The notes under the pieces are model-generated. The model worked only from the letters and a program-made list of their open reading frames with translations, was not told where the DNA came from and searched no databases. A stretch of DNA of 64,000 bases. Origin: Palleronia pelagia. GTDB taxonomy: Bacteria; Pseudomonadota; Alphaproteobacteria; Rhodobacterales; Rhodobacteraceae. The translations under genes were made by a program, and so were the position numbers. Below are positions 18,492 to 27,463 of the stretch, piece after piece. How positions within the stretch are numbered: the stretch's first letter is position 1; every line of letters starts with the position of its first letter. The stretch is from the NCBI RefSeq assembly GCF_900110115.1, contig NZ_FOCM01000002.1, positions 186,001-250,000 of the forward strand, read 5' to 3'.

Positions 18492-18547
18492 CTTCATCTT
18501 TCCCGAAATACCTCGGGGGGCCGCGCAGCGGCGGGGGCAGAGCCCCC
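18492..18547. repeat. Intergenic repeat element, copy 2
   Basis: The core CTTCATCTTTCC...AAATACCT (18492-18513) is followed by two small hairpins: CCGC-GCA-GCGG (18521-18531) and GGGGGC-AGA-GCCCCC (18533-18547). It sits in the 126-bp gap between livH and livM. Read on the gene strand, the GC hairpins come first, just after livH, and could attenuate transcription. Confidence 0.65.
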
Positions 18548-18570
18548 TCTCGGTCAAGGCCCGCGCCGCG

Positions 18571-19557
18571 CTACACACGTTCAATGATCCGCTCCCCGAA
18601 CAGGCCCTGCGGCCGGAACACCAGGAAGATCAGCGCCAGCACGTAGGCGAACCAGTTCTCGGTCGCGCCGCCCACCAGCGGACCCACGAGGAACTCGAAC
18701 AGCTTCTCGCCCACGCCGATGATCAGCCCGCCGACGATGGCGCCGGGGATCGAGGTGAAACCGCCCAGCATCAGCACCGGCAGCGCCTTCAGCGCGATGA
18801 GGCTCAGCGAGAACTGCACGCCCGACTTCGCCCCCCACATGATCCCCGCGACCAGCGCCACGAAGCCCGCGATGGACCATGTCAGAACCCAGATGAAATT
18901 CAGCGAGATGCCCACCGACAGCGCGGCCTGGTGGTCGTCGGCCACGGCGCGCAGCGCGCGGCCCTGCTTGGTGTATTGCGAGAACGCCACCAGTACGGCG
19001 ACCAGCACGGCGGCGATGATCGTGGCGGTGATGTCCAGGTTGTCGATGAAGAAGCCGTAGCCGAACATGTTGAACGTGGCTTCGTCGATGGTGGTATTGA
19101 TGCCCTGTGGCAGCCCCACGTCCAGCGTCTTGATGTCGGCGCCCCACATCATGTCGCCCAGCCCTTCCAGGAAATAGGCCAGGCCGATGGTCGCCATGAA
19201 CAGGATGATCGGCTCCTGCCCGACCAGGTGGCGCAGCACGATCCAGTTCACCGCCCAGGCGAAGGCGATCATCACGACCATGGTCAGCAGGATCGCCAGC
19301 AGCGCGGGCACCTCCCATCCGAAGCCGTGGATATCGGTGCCGAAGACGGCGTTGATCAGGTGCTCGAACGGGACCTGGCCATCCATGATCCCCACCAGCG
19401 TCAGCGCGGCGAAAAGCGCCATCACCCCTTGCGCGTAGTTGAAGATGCCGCTGGCCTTGAAGATCAGCACGAAGCCCAGCGCGACAAGCGCGTAGAGAAC
19501 GCCGGCCATAAGGCCGTTCAGCGTGACCTCGATGGCGAATAACAGCTGATCGGGCAT
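18571..19557 (-). CDS. livH: Branched-chain-type ABC transporter permease LivH
   Basis: Second inner-membrane permease. The 328-residue protein has about eight spans with LivH features GLMAGVLYALVALGFVLIFKASGIFNYAQGVM, YTKQGRALRAVADDHQAALSVGI and GGFTSIPGAIVGGLIIGVGE. The frame is open for 44 more codons upstream, but ATG 19557 has GGAGGGG upstream and begins the family domain. It is preceded by the unknown 134-residue gene. Confidence 0.9.
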   Translation of the reverse strand: MPDQLLFAIEVTLNGLMAGVLYALVALGFVLIFKASGIFNYAQGVMALFAALTLVGIMDGQVPFEHLINAVFGTDIHGFGWEVPALLAILLTMVVMIAFAWAVNWIVLRHLVGQEPIILFMATIGLAYFLEGLGDMMWGADIKTLDVGLPQGINTTIDEATFNMFGYGFFIDNLDITATIIAAVLVAVLVAFSQYTKQGRALRAVADDHQAALSVGISLNFIWVLTWSIAGFVALVAGIMWGAKSGVQFSLSLIALKALPVLMLGGFTSIPGAIVGGLIIGVGEKLFEFLVGPLVGGATENWFAYVLALIFLVFRPQGLFGERIIERV

Positions 19558-19657
19558 TTCGCCCCTCCTCCCTTTGGCGCCGCGCCCCATTGTTGTCAGG
19601 GGCTGCGGCGGGTCTTGCCGGGCGCGGCGACGCGTGGCCGCCGCGCCCTGTCTCGCG

Positions 19658-20062
19658 TCACATCTTGTCGGTCCCCGGCGTGGACGCATCGCGTCCGGGG
19701 TTGGGTCCGGTCGCCGCCGGGCAGGTGCAGTCGCCCAGCAATTCGTTCGCCTTCTCGGACCGCTCGCCCGCCGGCTGCGCCTCGAGCGCGGCCCGCGCGG
19801 CGCGCAGGCCCCAGTCGATGTCGCCCTCGACGAAGGCCGGGCGGTTCTCGCCGCCGTCGTGGATATCGGCCTGGCGCGCGTCGCGCGACTGCCGCGCCAC
19901 GCGGCCCAGCGCCGACAGGACCGCCTCGCGCTCGTTCTTGCGCAGCCCGTCCAGGTCCTCGGGGCCGAATTTCGACACCATCTCGCCCACCCAGTCGGGC
20001 AGACCCTGATCGGCGCCCAGCGCGTCGGCCAATGTCTTCTTGTGCCAGCTCAGATCGCTCAT
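19658..20062 (-). CDS. Hypothetical protein inside the transport operon
   Basis: A 134-residue soluble, charged protein with no signal peptide or membrane span; I do not recognise its family. Visible features are a helical N-terminal part (SWHKKTLADALGADQGLPDWVG), WGLRAARAALEA near residue 84 and a Cys-rich end (CTC at 112-114) followed by a low-complexity tail. Its position between livG and livH, same strand, implies a role tied to the imported substrate. The frame is open and the ATG has GGAGATACGAG upstream. Confidence 0.7.
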   Translation of the reverse strand: MSDLSWHKKTLADALGADQGLPDWVGEMVSKFGPEDLDGLRKNEREAVLSALGRVARQSRDARQADIHDGGENRPAFVEGDIDWGLRAARAALEAQPAGERSEKANELLGDCTCPAATGPNPGRDASTPGTDKM

Positions 20063-20125
20063 CTCGTATCTCCTTTGGGGATTGATACGGATGCAACGCG
20101 GCTCGTCCCGGTCGCGGTCCAGACC

Positions 20126-20944
20126 TCAGTCATGCGCGACCCCCAGGTAGGCGTCGATGACTTCCTGGTTGCCGCGCACCTCGTCGGGGGTGCCGTCGCC
20201 GATCTTGCGGCCGTAATCCATCACGACGACCCGGTCGCTCAGGTCCATGACCACGCCCATGTCGTGCTCGATCAGGGCGATCGTGGTGCCCAGCTCGTCG
20301 TTCACGTCGAGGATGTAGCGGCTCATGTCCTCCTTCTCCTCGACGTTCATGCCCGCCATGGGCTCGTCCAGCAGCAACAGGTCCGGCTCGGCCACCAGCG
20401 CGCGGGCCAGCTCGACCCGTTTCTTAAGGCCATAGGGCAGACGGCCCACGGGGGTCTTGCGGATGTGCTGGATCTCGAGGAAGTCGATGATCCGCTCGGC
20501 CCGCTCGCGGTTCTCGATCTCCTCACGCTCGGCCTTGCCCTTCCAGATGGCCTGCGCCAGAAGCCCGGCGCTCATGTCGTTGAGACGCCCCGTCATGATA
20601 TTGTCGAGGACGGTCATGCCCTCGAACAGAGCGATATTCTGAAAGGTGCGCGCCACGCCCGCGCGGGCGACCTGGTAGGGCTTCATCGGCGGGCGGCGTT
20701 CGCCGCGGAACCAGACTTCGCCCTCCTGCGGATTGTAGAAGCCCGAGATGACGTTCAGCATCGATGACTTTCCCGCACCGTTGGGGCCGATGATCGCGCG
20801 GATCTCGCCCTTGCGGATGTCGAAGCTGATGTTCTTGATCGCCTCGACCCCGCCGAAACGCAGGGTGATGCCGCGCAAATCGAGGATCACCTCGCCGATC
20901 GTCCGGCCGTCCTCGGTGACGTAGCTTTCGGCGGTGTCTTTCAT
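20126..20944 (-). CDS. livG: Branched-chain-type ABC transporter ATP-binding protein LivG
   Basis: Second ATPase of the Liv importer. The 272-residue protein has Walker A IIGPNGAGKSSMLN, the LivG segment GVARTFQNIALFEGMTVLDNIM, LPYGLKKRVELARAL in the signature position, Walker B LLLLDEPMAGMN and the switch histidine in ALIEHDMGVVMDLSDRV. The signature is LPYGLKKR in place of LSGGQ-like, a variation common in this branch. ATG 20944 overlaps the stop of the low-GC gene as ATGA. Confidence 0.92.
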   Translation of the reverse strand: MKDTAESYVTEDGRTIGEVILDLRGITLRFGGVEAIKNISFDIRKGEIRAIIGPNGAGKSSMLNVISGFYNPQEGEVWFRGERRPPMKPYQVARAGVARTFQNIALFEGMTVLDNIMTGRLNDMSAGLLAQAIWKGKAEREEIENRERAERIIDFLEIQHIRKTPVGRLPYGLKKRVELARALVAEPDLLLLDEPMAGMNVEEKEDMSRYILDVNDELGTTIALIEHDMGVVMDLSDRVVVMDYGRKIGDGTPDEVRGNQEVIDAYLGVAHD

Positions 20945-21309
20945 CGCGTGACTTTCGCTCTTTTGACGAGTTGCTCGGAACCAACGCGGCCCGCAGGAAC
21001 CTTCAGTGAAGCAATCTGCGACTTTAAGAATCTACCATATTTCTTTGAGCGTTTTTGCTCCGGGTCGAGCTGACGGTAAAGAAACTCCAGGTTTGAGATC
21101 TGCCTAGGCGCATCGACGGGAACTATCTCATTGCTTCGAGATCTAAGATCATCAACCATTCGAGCAGCCTTCCTTGAATTTCTTTCAGCTCCTTCCTCCA
21201 ATGCATGGCGTTCTTTTTCAGTCAAAGCTTCTGGTCCAACACGCTGATACCCTCGGCTGGCGAGCAAGCGATTGGATCTAGCATCCTCCCAATCTAGCTT
21301 TCTGCTCAC
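20941..21309 (-). CDS. Low-GC orphan protein spliced into the operon
   Basis: A 122-residue, highly charged, probably all-helical protein that I cannot assign to a family (start VSRKLDWEDARSNRLL; Lys/Arg-rich end). The gene is 183 GC of 369 bases, about 50 percent, against about two-thirds in its neighbours, with stretches of codons ending in A/T. Its GTG start overlaps the ligase stop as GTGA (21306-21309), and its stop overlaps livG as ATGA (20941-20944). Both junctions keep a perfect coupled operon. Composition suggests acquired DNA, but the exact fit argues for use as a real gene. Confidence 0.7.
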   Translation of the reverse strand: MSRKLDWEDARSNRLLASRGYQRVGPEALTEKERHALEEGAERNSRKAARMVDDLRSRSNEIVPVDAPRQISNLEFLYRQLDPEQKRSKKYGRFLKSQIASLKVPAGRVGSEQLVKRAKVTR

Positions 21310-23267
21310 TCCGCCGCCTCCTGCATCGCTCCGCCCACGGGGAAGACCTCCGCGTCCTGGATGTTGAGCGTCGCCTTGATCTTGCCCTTGCGGCCGTCCT
21401 CGTAGGTGACCTCGGTCTCGGTGTAGATCTCGCCCTTGCCACCGTAGAGCGCATCGAGGATGTCCTCGAACTTCTCGCCGATGACCTTGCGGCGGACCTT
21501 CTGGGTGCGCGTCAGCTCGCCGTCGTCGGCATCGAGCTGCTTGTGCAGCACGACGAAACGATGGACCTGGCAGCCCGACAGCATCTCGTCCTCGGCGACG
21601 CTGGCGTTCACCTCGGCCACGTGGCCGCGCATCATCTCGAGCACCTTTGGATGCTGCGACAGCTCCTGGTACGAACCGTAGCCGATATTGTTGCGCTCGG
21701 CCCAGTTGCCCACGGCGTTCAGGTCGATGTTCAGGAACGCGACACATTGGTCCCGCCCGGCGCCGAAGACCACCGCCTCAAGGATATTGGGGAAGAACTT
21801 CAGCTTGTTCTCGACATACTTGGGCGCGAACATCTGGCCGGTGGCTAGCTTGCCCACGTCCTTGGCGCGGTCGATGATGCGCAAATGGCCGCTGCCTTCC
21901 TCGAAGAAGCCCGCGTCGCCCGTGGCGACCCAGCCGTCGGCGTCCTTGGTTTCGGCCGTGCTTTCGGGGTTCTTGTAGTACTCCACGAAGACACCGGGCG
22001 AGCGGTAGAAGACCTCGCCGTTTTCGTCGATGCGGATCTCGACCCCGGGCGAGGCGACGCCCACCGTGTCCGAGCGCACCTCGTTGTCGGGCTGCTGGGT
22101 GATGAAGACCGACGCTTCGGTTTGACCGTAGAGCTGCTTCAGGTTGATCCCCAGACCGCGGTAGAACTCGAAGATCTCCGGGCCGATGGCCTCGCCCGCG
22201 GTATAGCCCACGCGGATGCGGCTGAAGCCCAGCGTGTTCTTCAGGGGCCCGTAGACCATGAGCTCGCCCAGCCGGTATTTCAGCCGGTCCCAGCCGCCCA
22301 CCTCGCGGCCGTCGAGGATATCGGGGCCGACACGCTTGGCGTGGGCCATGAAGTAATCGAACAGCGCCTTCTTGATCCGGGTCGCATCCTCCATCCGGAT
22401 CATCACGGTGGTCAGCTGCGTCTCGAACACCCGGGGCGGCGCGAAGTAGTAGGTCGGCCCGATCTCGCGCAGGTCGACGGCCATGGTGTCGGGGCTTTCG
22501 GGACAGTTCACGCAGAACCCCGCCACATAGGCCTGCGCGATCGAGAAGATGAAATCGCCCACCCAGGCCATGGGCAGGTAGGCCAGCGTATCCTCGCGGT
22601 GGGTCAGGTTGTCGAACTGGACCGACGCCTTCGCCGTCTCGATGATGTTGCGGTTGGACAGCACCACGCCCTTGGGCCGCCCGGTGGTGCCCGAGGTGTA
22701 AAGCATGACGCAGGTATCGTCGTAGCCCAGCGCGTCGGTGCGCGACTGCAATTCATTGCCCAGGCGTTTGCGCGCGTCGCGGCCCGCCTTCTGCACGTCG
22801 GCATACGAGGTCAGCTTCTCGTGGTCGTATTTCCGCAGGCCCCGCCCATCCAGGTAGACCATGTGCCGCAGCGCACTGCCCTCGGCCGAGGTGGCCTCCT
22901 GCAGCTTGTCGACCTGTTCCTGGTCGCCGACGATCGCCATGACCGCGCCGCAATGCTCGAGCTGGTAGGCGATCTCGTCGACGGCGGCGTCCTGATAGAT
23001 GGGCACCGGAACCGCGCCCGCGCTTTGCACCGCGACCATCGCCCAGTAGAGCGCGGGACGGTTGCGCCCCGAGATGACCACCAGTTCACCGCGCGCCAGA
23101 CCCAGGTCCATGAGCCCCAGCGCCAGCGCCTCGATCTCTTCCGAGACCTCGCCCCAGGTCCAGCTTTGCCAGATCCCGAATTCCTTCTCGCGATAGGCCG
23201 GGCTTTCGCCCAGATCACGGGCGTTGCGCGCCAGAAGCGCGGGAATCGAGACGGCGGTCTCAGTCAC
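21306..23267 (-). CDS. Long-chain-type acyl-CoA synthetase (AMP-binding)
   Basis: A 653-residue adenylate-forming ligase that would activate a carboxylic acid to its CoA thioester. Motifs are the P-loop YTSGTTGRPKG, AYLPMAWVGDF, LYGQTEASVFI, the ATP-binding TGDAGFFEEGSGHLRIIDRAKD and a C-terminal TRTQKVRRKVI region. Length matches the long-chain fatty acid ligase branch. The start is GTG 23267, seven bases after GGGAGGA; the frame is open further upstream. As first gene of the Liv operon it likely traps the imported acid inside the cell. The substrate (fatty or aromatic acid) is not readable from sequence. Confidence 0.9.
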   Translation of the reverse strand: MTETAVSIPALLARNARDLGESPAYREKEFGIWQSWTWGEVSEEIEALALGLMDLGLARGELVVISGRNRPALYWAMVAVQSAGAVPVPIYQDAAVDEIAYQLEHCGAVMAIVGDQEQVDKLQEATSAEGSALRHMVYLDGRGLRKYDHEKLTSYADVQKAGRDARKRLGNELQSRTDALGYDDTCVMLYTSGTTGRPKGVVLSNRNIIETAKASVQFDNLTHREDTLAYLPMAWVGDFIFSIAQAYVAGFCVNCPESPDTMAVDLREIGPTYYFAPPRVFETQLTTVMIRMEDATRIKKALFDYFMAHAKRVGPDILDGREVGGWDRLKYRLGELMVYGPLKNTLGFSRIRVGYTAGEAIGPEIFEFYRGLGINLKQLYGQTEASVFITQQPDNEVRSDTVGVASPGVEIRIDENGEVFYRSPGVFVEYYKNPESTAETKDADGWVATGDAGFFEEGSGHLRIIDRAKDVGKLATGQMFAPKYVENKLKFFPNILEAVVFGAGRDQCVAFLNIDLNAVGNWAERNNIGYGSYQELSQHPKVLEMMRGHVAEVNASVAEDEMLSGCQVHRFVVLHKQLDADDGELTRTQKVRRKVIGEKFEDILDALYGGKGEIYTETEVTYEDGRKGKIKATLNIQDAEVFPVGGAMQEAAE

Positions 23268-23473
23268 GACGATGTCCTCCCTCGCCGCTATTGCTTGCGG
23301 CGTTGGGGGCATTGCGACCGAAAATATGGGCCGGGTCAAGTATCCGGCTGCGCCTTTTCCGACACGACCGGCCAGCGGCACGCGCCATCCCGCAGAGCGG
23401 CACAGATGCTGCGAATGCGAAGGGGCGACCCGCGACGGGCCGCCCCTTGAATGGTCGAAACTGCGCGCGTGGC

Positions 23474-24385
23474 TCAGTTCAGGGTGTAGACCAGCGAGAC
23501 GCCGAACTGGTGCTCGGTCGACTTGTTCCCGGGCGCGGGATCGGTGTGATACTCCGACTGCACCGAGGTGCGCAGAGCCAGGACGTCGGTCATCGACACG
23601 TTCAGGCCCAGGTCGTTGTAAAGCACGGTGTCCGAGTCCGACGCGATGATGTCGGTGTCGTTGGTCAGGTACACGCGCTCGTTGATGCGCTGCAGGTACT
23701 CCGACGACAGCGAGAACGCGGCCTCGTTGATGTCGTCGTTGTCGGCGCCCGGCACGACCGCGCCGATGTCGCGGAAGCTGGCGAAGCGATAGCCGGGACC
23801 GGCCTGGATCGACCACTGGGTCTGCGCCGTGTCGATCACGCGGTAACCGGCACCGAAGCCGAGGAACACGTCGTTCTCGCGCTCGAAGGTGTTGGCGGTG
23901 TTCGGGCGGTCGGTCTCGCCGTCATAGGTGCCCTGCAGCTTGGCGAAGCCATAGAGCTGCGGGTTGATATCGCGCGTGTACTGCAGGCTGTAGAGCAGGC
24001 TGTTCTCGTCCGTGTCGCCGTCGGCCTCGGAATAGGCATAGTAGAGGCCCAGCTCGACGCCGTTGGGGCCCCAGACATAGCCGAGGTTCGACCCGAGCCC
24101 GAGATCGAGCGAGTCGTCGTTGTCCTGCTGGCTGTCGCCGGTATCGGCGGTGGCGCGCAGCGCGACCGAGCCGGTGAAGCCCTGGGCGCGGCCCTCGTTG
24201 CCGAAGCTGCGCGTCTGGCGGTCGAAATCGTCTTCGATATCCTCGGCGAGGTTCTCGTTCGCGTCCTCGACGGCGCTGTCGCCGCGCAGGCCGGTGTTGT
24301 CGAAGGTGGTGGTCTGGGCGTGCGCGGCCGACCCCAGCAGGGCGGCAAGCGCGGCCGAAACGGCGATGCTTTGGGTGTATGTCAT
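23474..24385 (-). CDS. DUF481-type outer-membrane beta-barrel protein
   Basis: A 303-residue exported protein with a signal peptide (cut near AHA-Q, residue 24) followed by alternating strands rich in Tyr, Gly and Asp and ending in SLVYTLN with the strand pattern typical of outer-membrane barrels. Recognised as DUF481-like from the repeated pattern of YSLQYTRDINPQLYG and RTSVQSEYHTDPAPG. Function unknown; DUF481 proteins include salt-induced barrels. ATG 24385 has GGAG eight bases upstream. The 294-bp upstream region carries two palindromes. Confidence 0.8.
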   Translation of the reverse strand: MTYTQSIAVSAALAALLGSAAHAQTTTFDNTGLRGDSAVEDANENLAEDIEDDFDRQTRSFGNEGRAQGFTGSVALRATADTGDSQQDNDDSLDLGLGSNLGYVWGPNGVELGLYYAYSEADGDTDENSLLYSLQYTRDINPQLYGFAKLQGTYDGETDRPNTANTFERENDVFLGFGAGYRVIDTAQTQWSIQAGPGYRFASFRDIGAVVPGADNDDINEAAFSLSSEYLQRINERVYLTNDTDIIASDSDTVLYNDLGLNVSMTDVLALRTSVQSEYHTDPAPGNKSTEHQFGVSLVYTLN

Positions 24386-24452
24386 CTGACGAACTCCAGT
24401 AAGAAACCGCGCGGCGGGAGGCGCCGCGTGAGCCCGGAAAATGATCTGCACT

Positions 24453-24469
24453 CGCGTTGGTTCAACGCG
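24453..24469. promoter_or_regulatory. 17-bp palindrome upstream of the DUF481 gene
   Basis: CGCGTTGGTTCAACGCG is a perfect inverted repeat (7-bp arms, 3-bp centre), 68-84 bp upstream of the DUF481 start. It may be an operator, or a hairpin for transcripts reading in from fdhA. No T-run follows on either strand. Confidence 0.35.
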
Positions 24470-24537
24470 TGCGCCCAGATTGTTCGGAGCTTTTGGGTGG
24501 CCGTGCAATCACGCAACAGGGCGCGGAATACCGCCGC

Positions 24538-24556
24538 CGATTTCCTGAGGAAATCG
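24538..24556. promoter_or_regulatory. 19-bp palindrome between fdhA and the DUF481 gene
   Basis: CGATTTCC-TGA-GGAAATCG, a perfect inverted repeat with 8-bp arms, about 125 bp after the fdhA stop and 153 bp before the DUF481 start on the minus strand. It may be an operator or hairpin; the rest of the 294-bp interval shows no gene. Confidence 0.35.
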
Positions 24557-24679
24557 ACAGCTTCGGCATGTTGTCGCCAAAGCGGCGAACAAATTTTTCC
24601 GCACCCCTTGAAGGCGAAATGCTTGACCAGCCAATGGCTTACCGCGCCAGAATGTCGCAGTCGGGGCGGCCCGGCGCGC

Positions 24680-27463
24680 CTACTCGGCCGCCACCGCCTT
24701 GTCCGACGCCGCCTCGACCCGGACGGCCGAGTACTTGAATTCGGGGATCTTGCCCCACGGATCAAGCGTCGGGTTGGTCAGGATGTTGGCCGCCGCCTCG
24801 ACATAGGCGAAGGGCAGGAAGGCGCAGTCTTCCGCCACGTTGCGATCGGCCCGCGCATCGACCGTCACGCTGCCGCGCCGGCTGGTCAGACGCACCTGCC
24901 CGCCGGGCTCCACGCCCAGCCGCTTGAGGGTCCTGGGATGCATCGAGCAGGTCGGCGCCGGTTCGATCTGGTCCAGCACCGAGGCCCGGCGCGTCATCGC
25001 GCCCGTGTGCCAGTGCTCCAGCTGGCGCCCGGTGATCAGGATCATCGGGTAATCCTCGCTGGGCGCCTCGGCGGGCGGGGTGACGCGGGCGGGTGTGAAC
25101 TTGGCGCGGCCCGCGCGGCGCGGAAAGCCCTCGCCGAACATGACCGAGCGGCCCGGATCGTCGCGCGACATGGCCGGGAAGGTGACCGAGCCCTCGCTCT
25201 CGACCCGGTTCCACGTGATGTGGTGCAGGTTGCGCATGGACATCTTCATCTCGTCGAAGACGCTGCGCGGCCCGTCGTAATCCCAGTCGAGCCCTAGCCG
25301 GTTCGCCATGTCGACGACGATCTCCCAGTCCGGCCGCGCCGCGCCCGGCGGATCCACCGCGGCGCGCCCCATCTGCACCTGCCGGTTGGTGTTGGTGACC
25401 GTGCCCCGCTTCTCGGGGAAGGCGGCGGCCGGCAGGATCACGTCCGCGAAGTTCGCCGTCTCGGTCAGGAAGATGTCCTGCACGACCAGGTGGTCGAGCT
25501 GGGCCAGCGCCTTGCGGGCGTGTTCCACGTCGGGGTCGGACATGGCCGGGTTCTCGCCCAGGATATACATGCCCTTGATCTCGCCGCGGTAGATGGCGTC
25601 GATGATCTCGACCACCGTCATGCCGGGCGTCGGGTCGATCTCGGTGCCGCCCCAGATGTGCCGGAACAGCTCGCGCACCTCGCTGTCCTCGACGCTTTGA
25701 TAGTTCGGCATCACGTGCGGGATCAGCCCCGCGTCGCTGGCGCCCTGCACGTTGTTCTGCCCCCTCAGCGGGTGCAGGCCGGTGCCCGGCCGCCCGATCT
25801 GTCCGCACAGCAGCGCGAGCGAGATCAGACACCGCGCGTTGTCGGTGCCGTGGACGTGCTGGCTGACGCCCATGCCCCAGAAGATCATCGCCCGGCTCGC
25901 CCGCGCGAAGGTGCGCGCCACGTCGCGGATGGTCTCGGCGTCGATGCCGCAGATCTCGGCCATCCGCTCGGGCGGGAAGGCCCGGATGTGGTCGCGGAAC
26001 TCGAAGAAGCCCTCGGTGAAACCCTCGATATACTGCCGGTCGTAGAGCTTTTCCTCGACGATCACGTTCATCATGCCGTTGAGCAGCGCCACGTCCGTGC
26101 CCGGCCGGAATTGCAGCATGTGGCTGGCATGGCGCGCCATGGCCTGCCCACGCGGGTCGATCACGATCAGCTCTCCGCCCCGCTGGGCGAACTGCTTGAA
26201 ATAAGTGGCCGCGACGGGGTGGTTCTCGGCCGGGTTGGCGCCGATGACGATGGCGACCTCGGCGTTCTCGATCTCGCGGAAGCCGGCGGTCACCGCGCCC
26301 GATCCCACATTCTCCATCAGCGCGGCGACCGAGGACGCGTGGCAGAGCCGCGTGCAGTGATCCACGTTGTTGTGGCCGAAAGCCTGGCGGATCAGCTTCT
26401 GGAACAGGTACGCCTCTTCGTTGGTGCACTTGGCGCTGCCGAAACCCGCCACCGACCGGCCGCCGTAGTAGCTGCGCAAGTCGCCCAGCCCGTGGGCCGC
26501 GCGGTCCAGCGCCTCCTCCCACGTCGCTTCGCGGAAATGGGTCCAGGGGTTGCTGGGATCAACGTTCAGCCCCTTGTCCGGTGCATCCTCGCGGCGGATC
26601 AGGGGCTTGGTCAGGCGATGCGGGTGGTGGATGTAGTCGAAGCCGAACCGCCCCTTCACGCACAGCCGCCCCTCGTTCGCGGGGCCGTCGATGCCGTCCA
26701 CGTAGGCAATGCGTCCGTCCTTCACCTTCATCGACACCTGGCAGCCGACGCCGCAGAACGGGCAGATCGATTTCACCTCGGTGTCAAAGTCGCTGCTGTC
26801 GCCGCGCTGCTGGTCGTCCAGCACGCTGGCGGGCATCAGCGCGCCCGTGGGACAGGCCTGAACGCACTCGCCGCAGGCGACGCAGGTGCTGTCGCCCATG
26901 GGGTCGTCCATGTCGAAGACCGGGTAGGCCGCGTGCCCCCGTCCCGCCATGCCGATCACGTCGTTCACCTGCACCTCGCGGCACGCGCGCACGCACAGCC
27001 CGCATTGGATGCAGGCGTCGAGGTTCACGCGCATCGCCACGTGGCTGTCGTCCAGCAGCGGCACGTGCGCCGCGTCCAGCGGGGGGAACCGGCTGTCGGT
27101 GACCTCGGCCTGGTCGGCGACCTCACGCATGTGCGAGCCGCGATCGTGCGCCTCGGCCGGGTCCGGCTGATCGGCGGTCAGCAGCTCCAGCACCATGCGG
27201 CGCGCCTGCGTTTCGCGCGCCCCCTGGGTGGTGACCTCCATGCCGTCCTCGGGCGTGCGGATGCAGGACGCGGCCAGCGTCCGCTCGCCGTCGATCGCCA
27301 CCATGCAGGACCGGCAGTTGCCGTCGGGCCGGTAACCGGGGCTGTCCTTGTAGCACAGGTGCGGGATGGTCGTGCCCTGCCGCTTGGCCACCTGCCAGAT
27401 GGTTTCGCCCGGCCGGGCGGTGACGGTTTGTCCGTCGAGCTTGAAGATCACCGGATCGGCCAT
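24680..27463 (-). CDS. fdhA: Molybdenum formate dehydrogenase, alpha subunit (NAD-type)
   Basis: Oxidises formate to CO2 at a molybdenum bis-MGD site. The 927-residue protein has an N-terminal [2Fe-2S] domain (C37, C50, C53, C67), two ferredoxin-like [4Fe-4S] clusters (C151-C161 and C194-C204), the Mo-domain cluster (C234, C237, C241, C268) and a catalytic Cys at 374 within CTRLCHASS. The C-terminal molybdopterin dinucleotide domain includes the HTGAMTRRAS region. No selenocysteine codon is visible. The multi-cluster N-terminus matches the FdsA type, normally paired with NAD-reducing subunits, but neither neighbour encodes FdsB or FdsG. Maturation genes fdhD/mob/moeA lie 16 kb away. Confidence 0.95.
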   Translation of the reverse strand: MADPVIFKLDGQTVTARPGETIWQVAKRQGTTIPHLCYKDSPGYRPDGNCRSCMVAIDGERTLAASCIRTPEDGMEVTTQGARETQARRMVLELLTADQPDPAEAHDRGSHMREVADQAEVTDSRFPPLDAAHVPLLDDSHVAMRVNLDACIQCGLCVRACREVQVNDVIGMAGRGHAAYPVFDMDDPMGDSTCVACGECVQACPTGALMPASVLDDQQRGDSSDFDTEVKSICPFCGVGCQVSMKVKDGRIAYVDGIDGPANEGRLCVKGRFGFDYIHHPHRLTKPLIRREDAPDKGLNVDPSNPWTHFREATWEEALDRAAHGLGDLRSYYGGRSVAGFGSAKCTNEEAYLFQKLIRQAFGHNNVDHCTRLCHASSVAALMENVGSGAVTAGFREIENAEVAIVIGANPAENHPVAATYFKQFAQRGGELIVIDPRGQAMARHASHMLQFRPGTDVALLNGMMNVIVEEKLYDRQYIEGFTEGFFEFRDHIRAFPPERMAEICGIDAETIRDVARTFARASRAMIFWGMGVSQHVHGTDNARCLISLALLCGQIGRPGTGLHPLRGQNNVQGASDAGLIPHVMPNYQSVEDSEVRELFRHIWGGTEIDPTPGMTVVEIIDAIYRGEIKGMYILGENPAMSDPDVEHARKALAQLDHLVVQDIFLTETANFADVILPAAAFPEKRGTVTNTNRQVQMGRAAVDPPGAARPDWEIVVDMANRLGLDWDYDGPRSVFDEMKMSMRNLHHITWNRVESEGSVTFPAMSRDDPGRSVMFGEGFPRRAGRAKFTPARVTPPAEAPSEDYPMILITGRQLEHWHTGAMTRRASVLDQIEPAPTCSMHPRTLKRLGVEPGGQVRLTSRRGSVTVDARADRNVAEDCAFLPFAYVEAAANILTNPTLDPWGKIPEFKYSAVRVEAASDKAVAAE

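Noticed and set aside
20941-21747. Long minus-strand open frame extending the low-GC gene upstream
   Set aside because: The upstream part is antisense-frame noise inside the acyl-CoA synthetase; the overlapping GTG start at 21309 explains the gene better.
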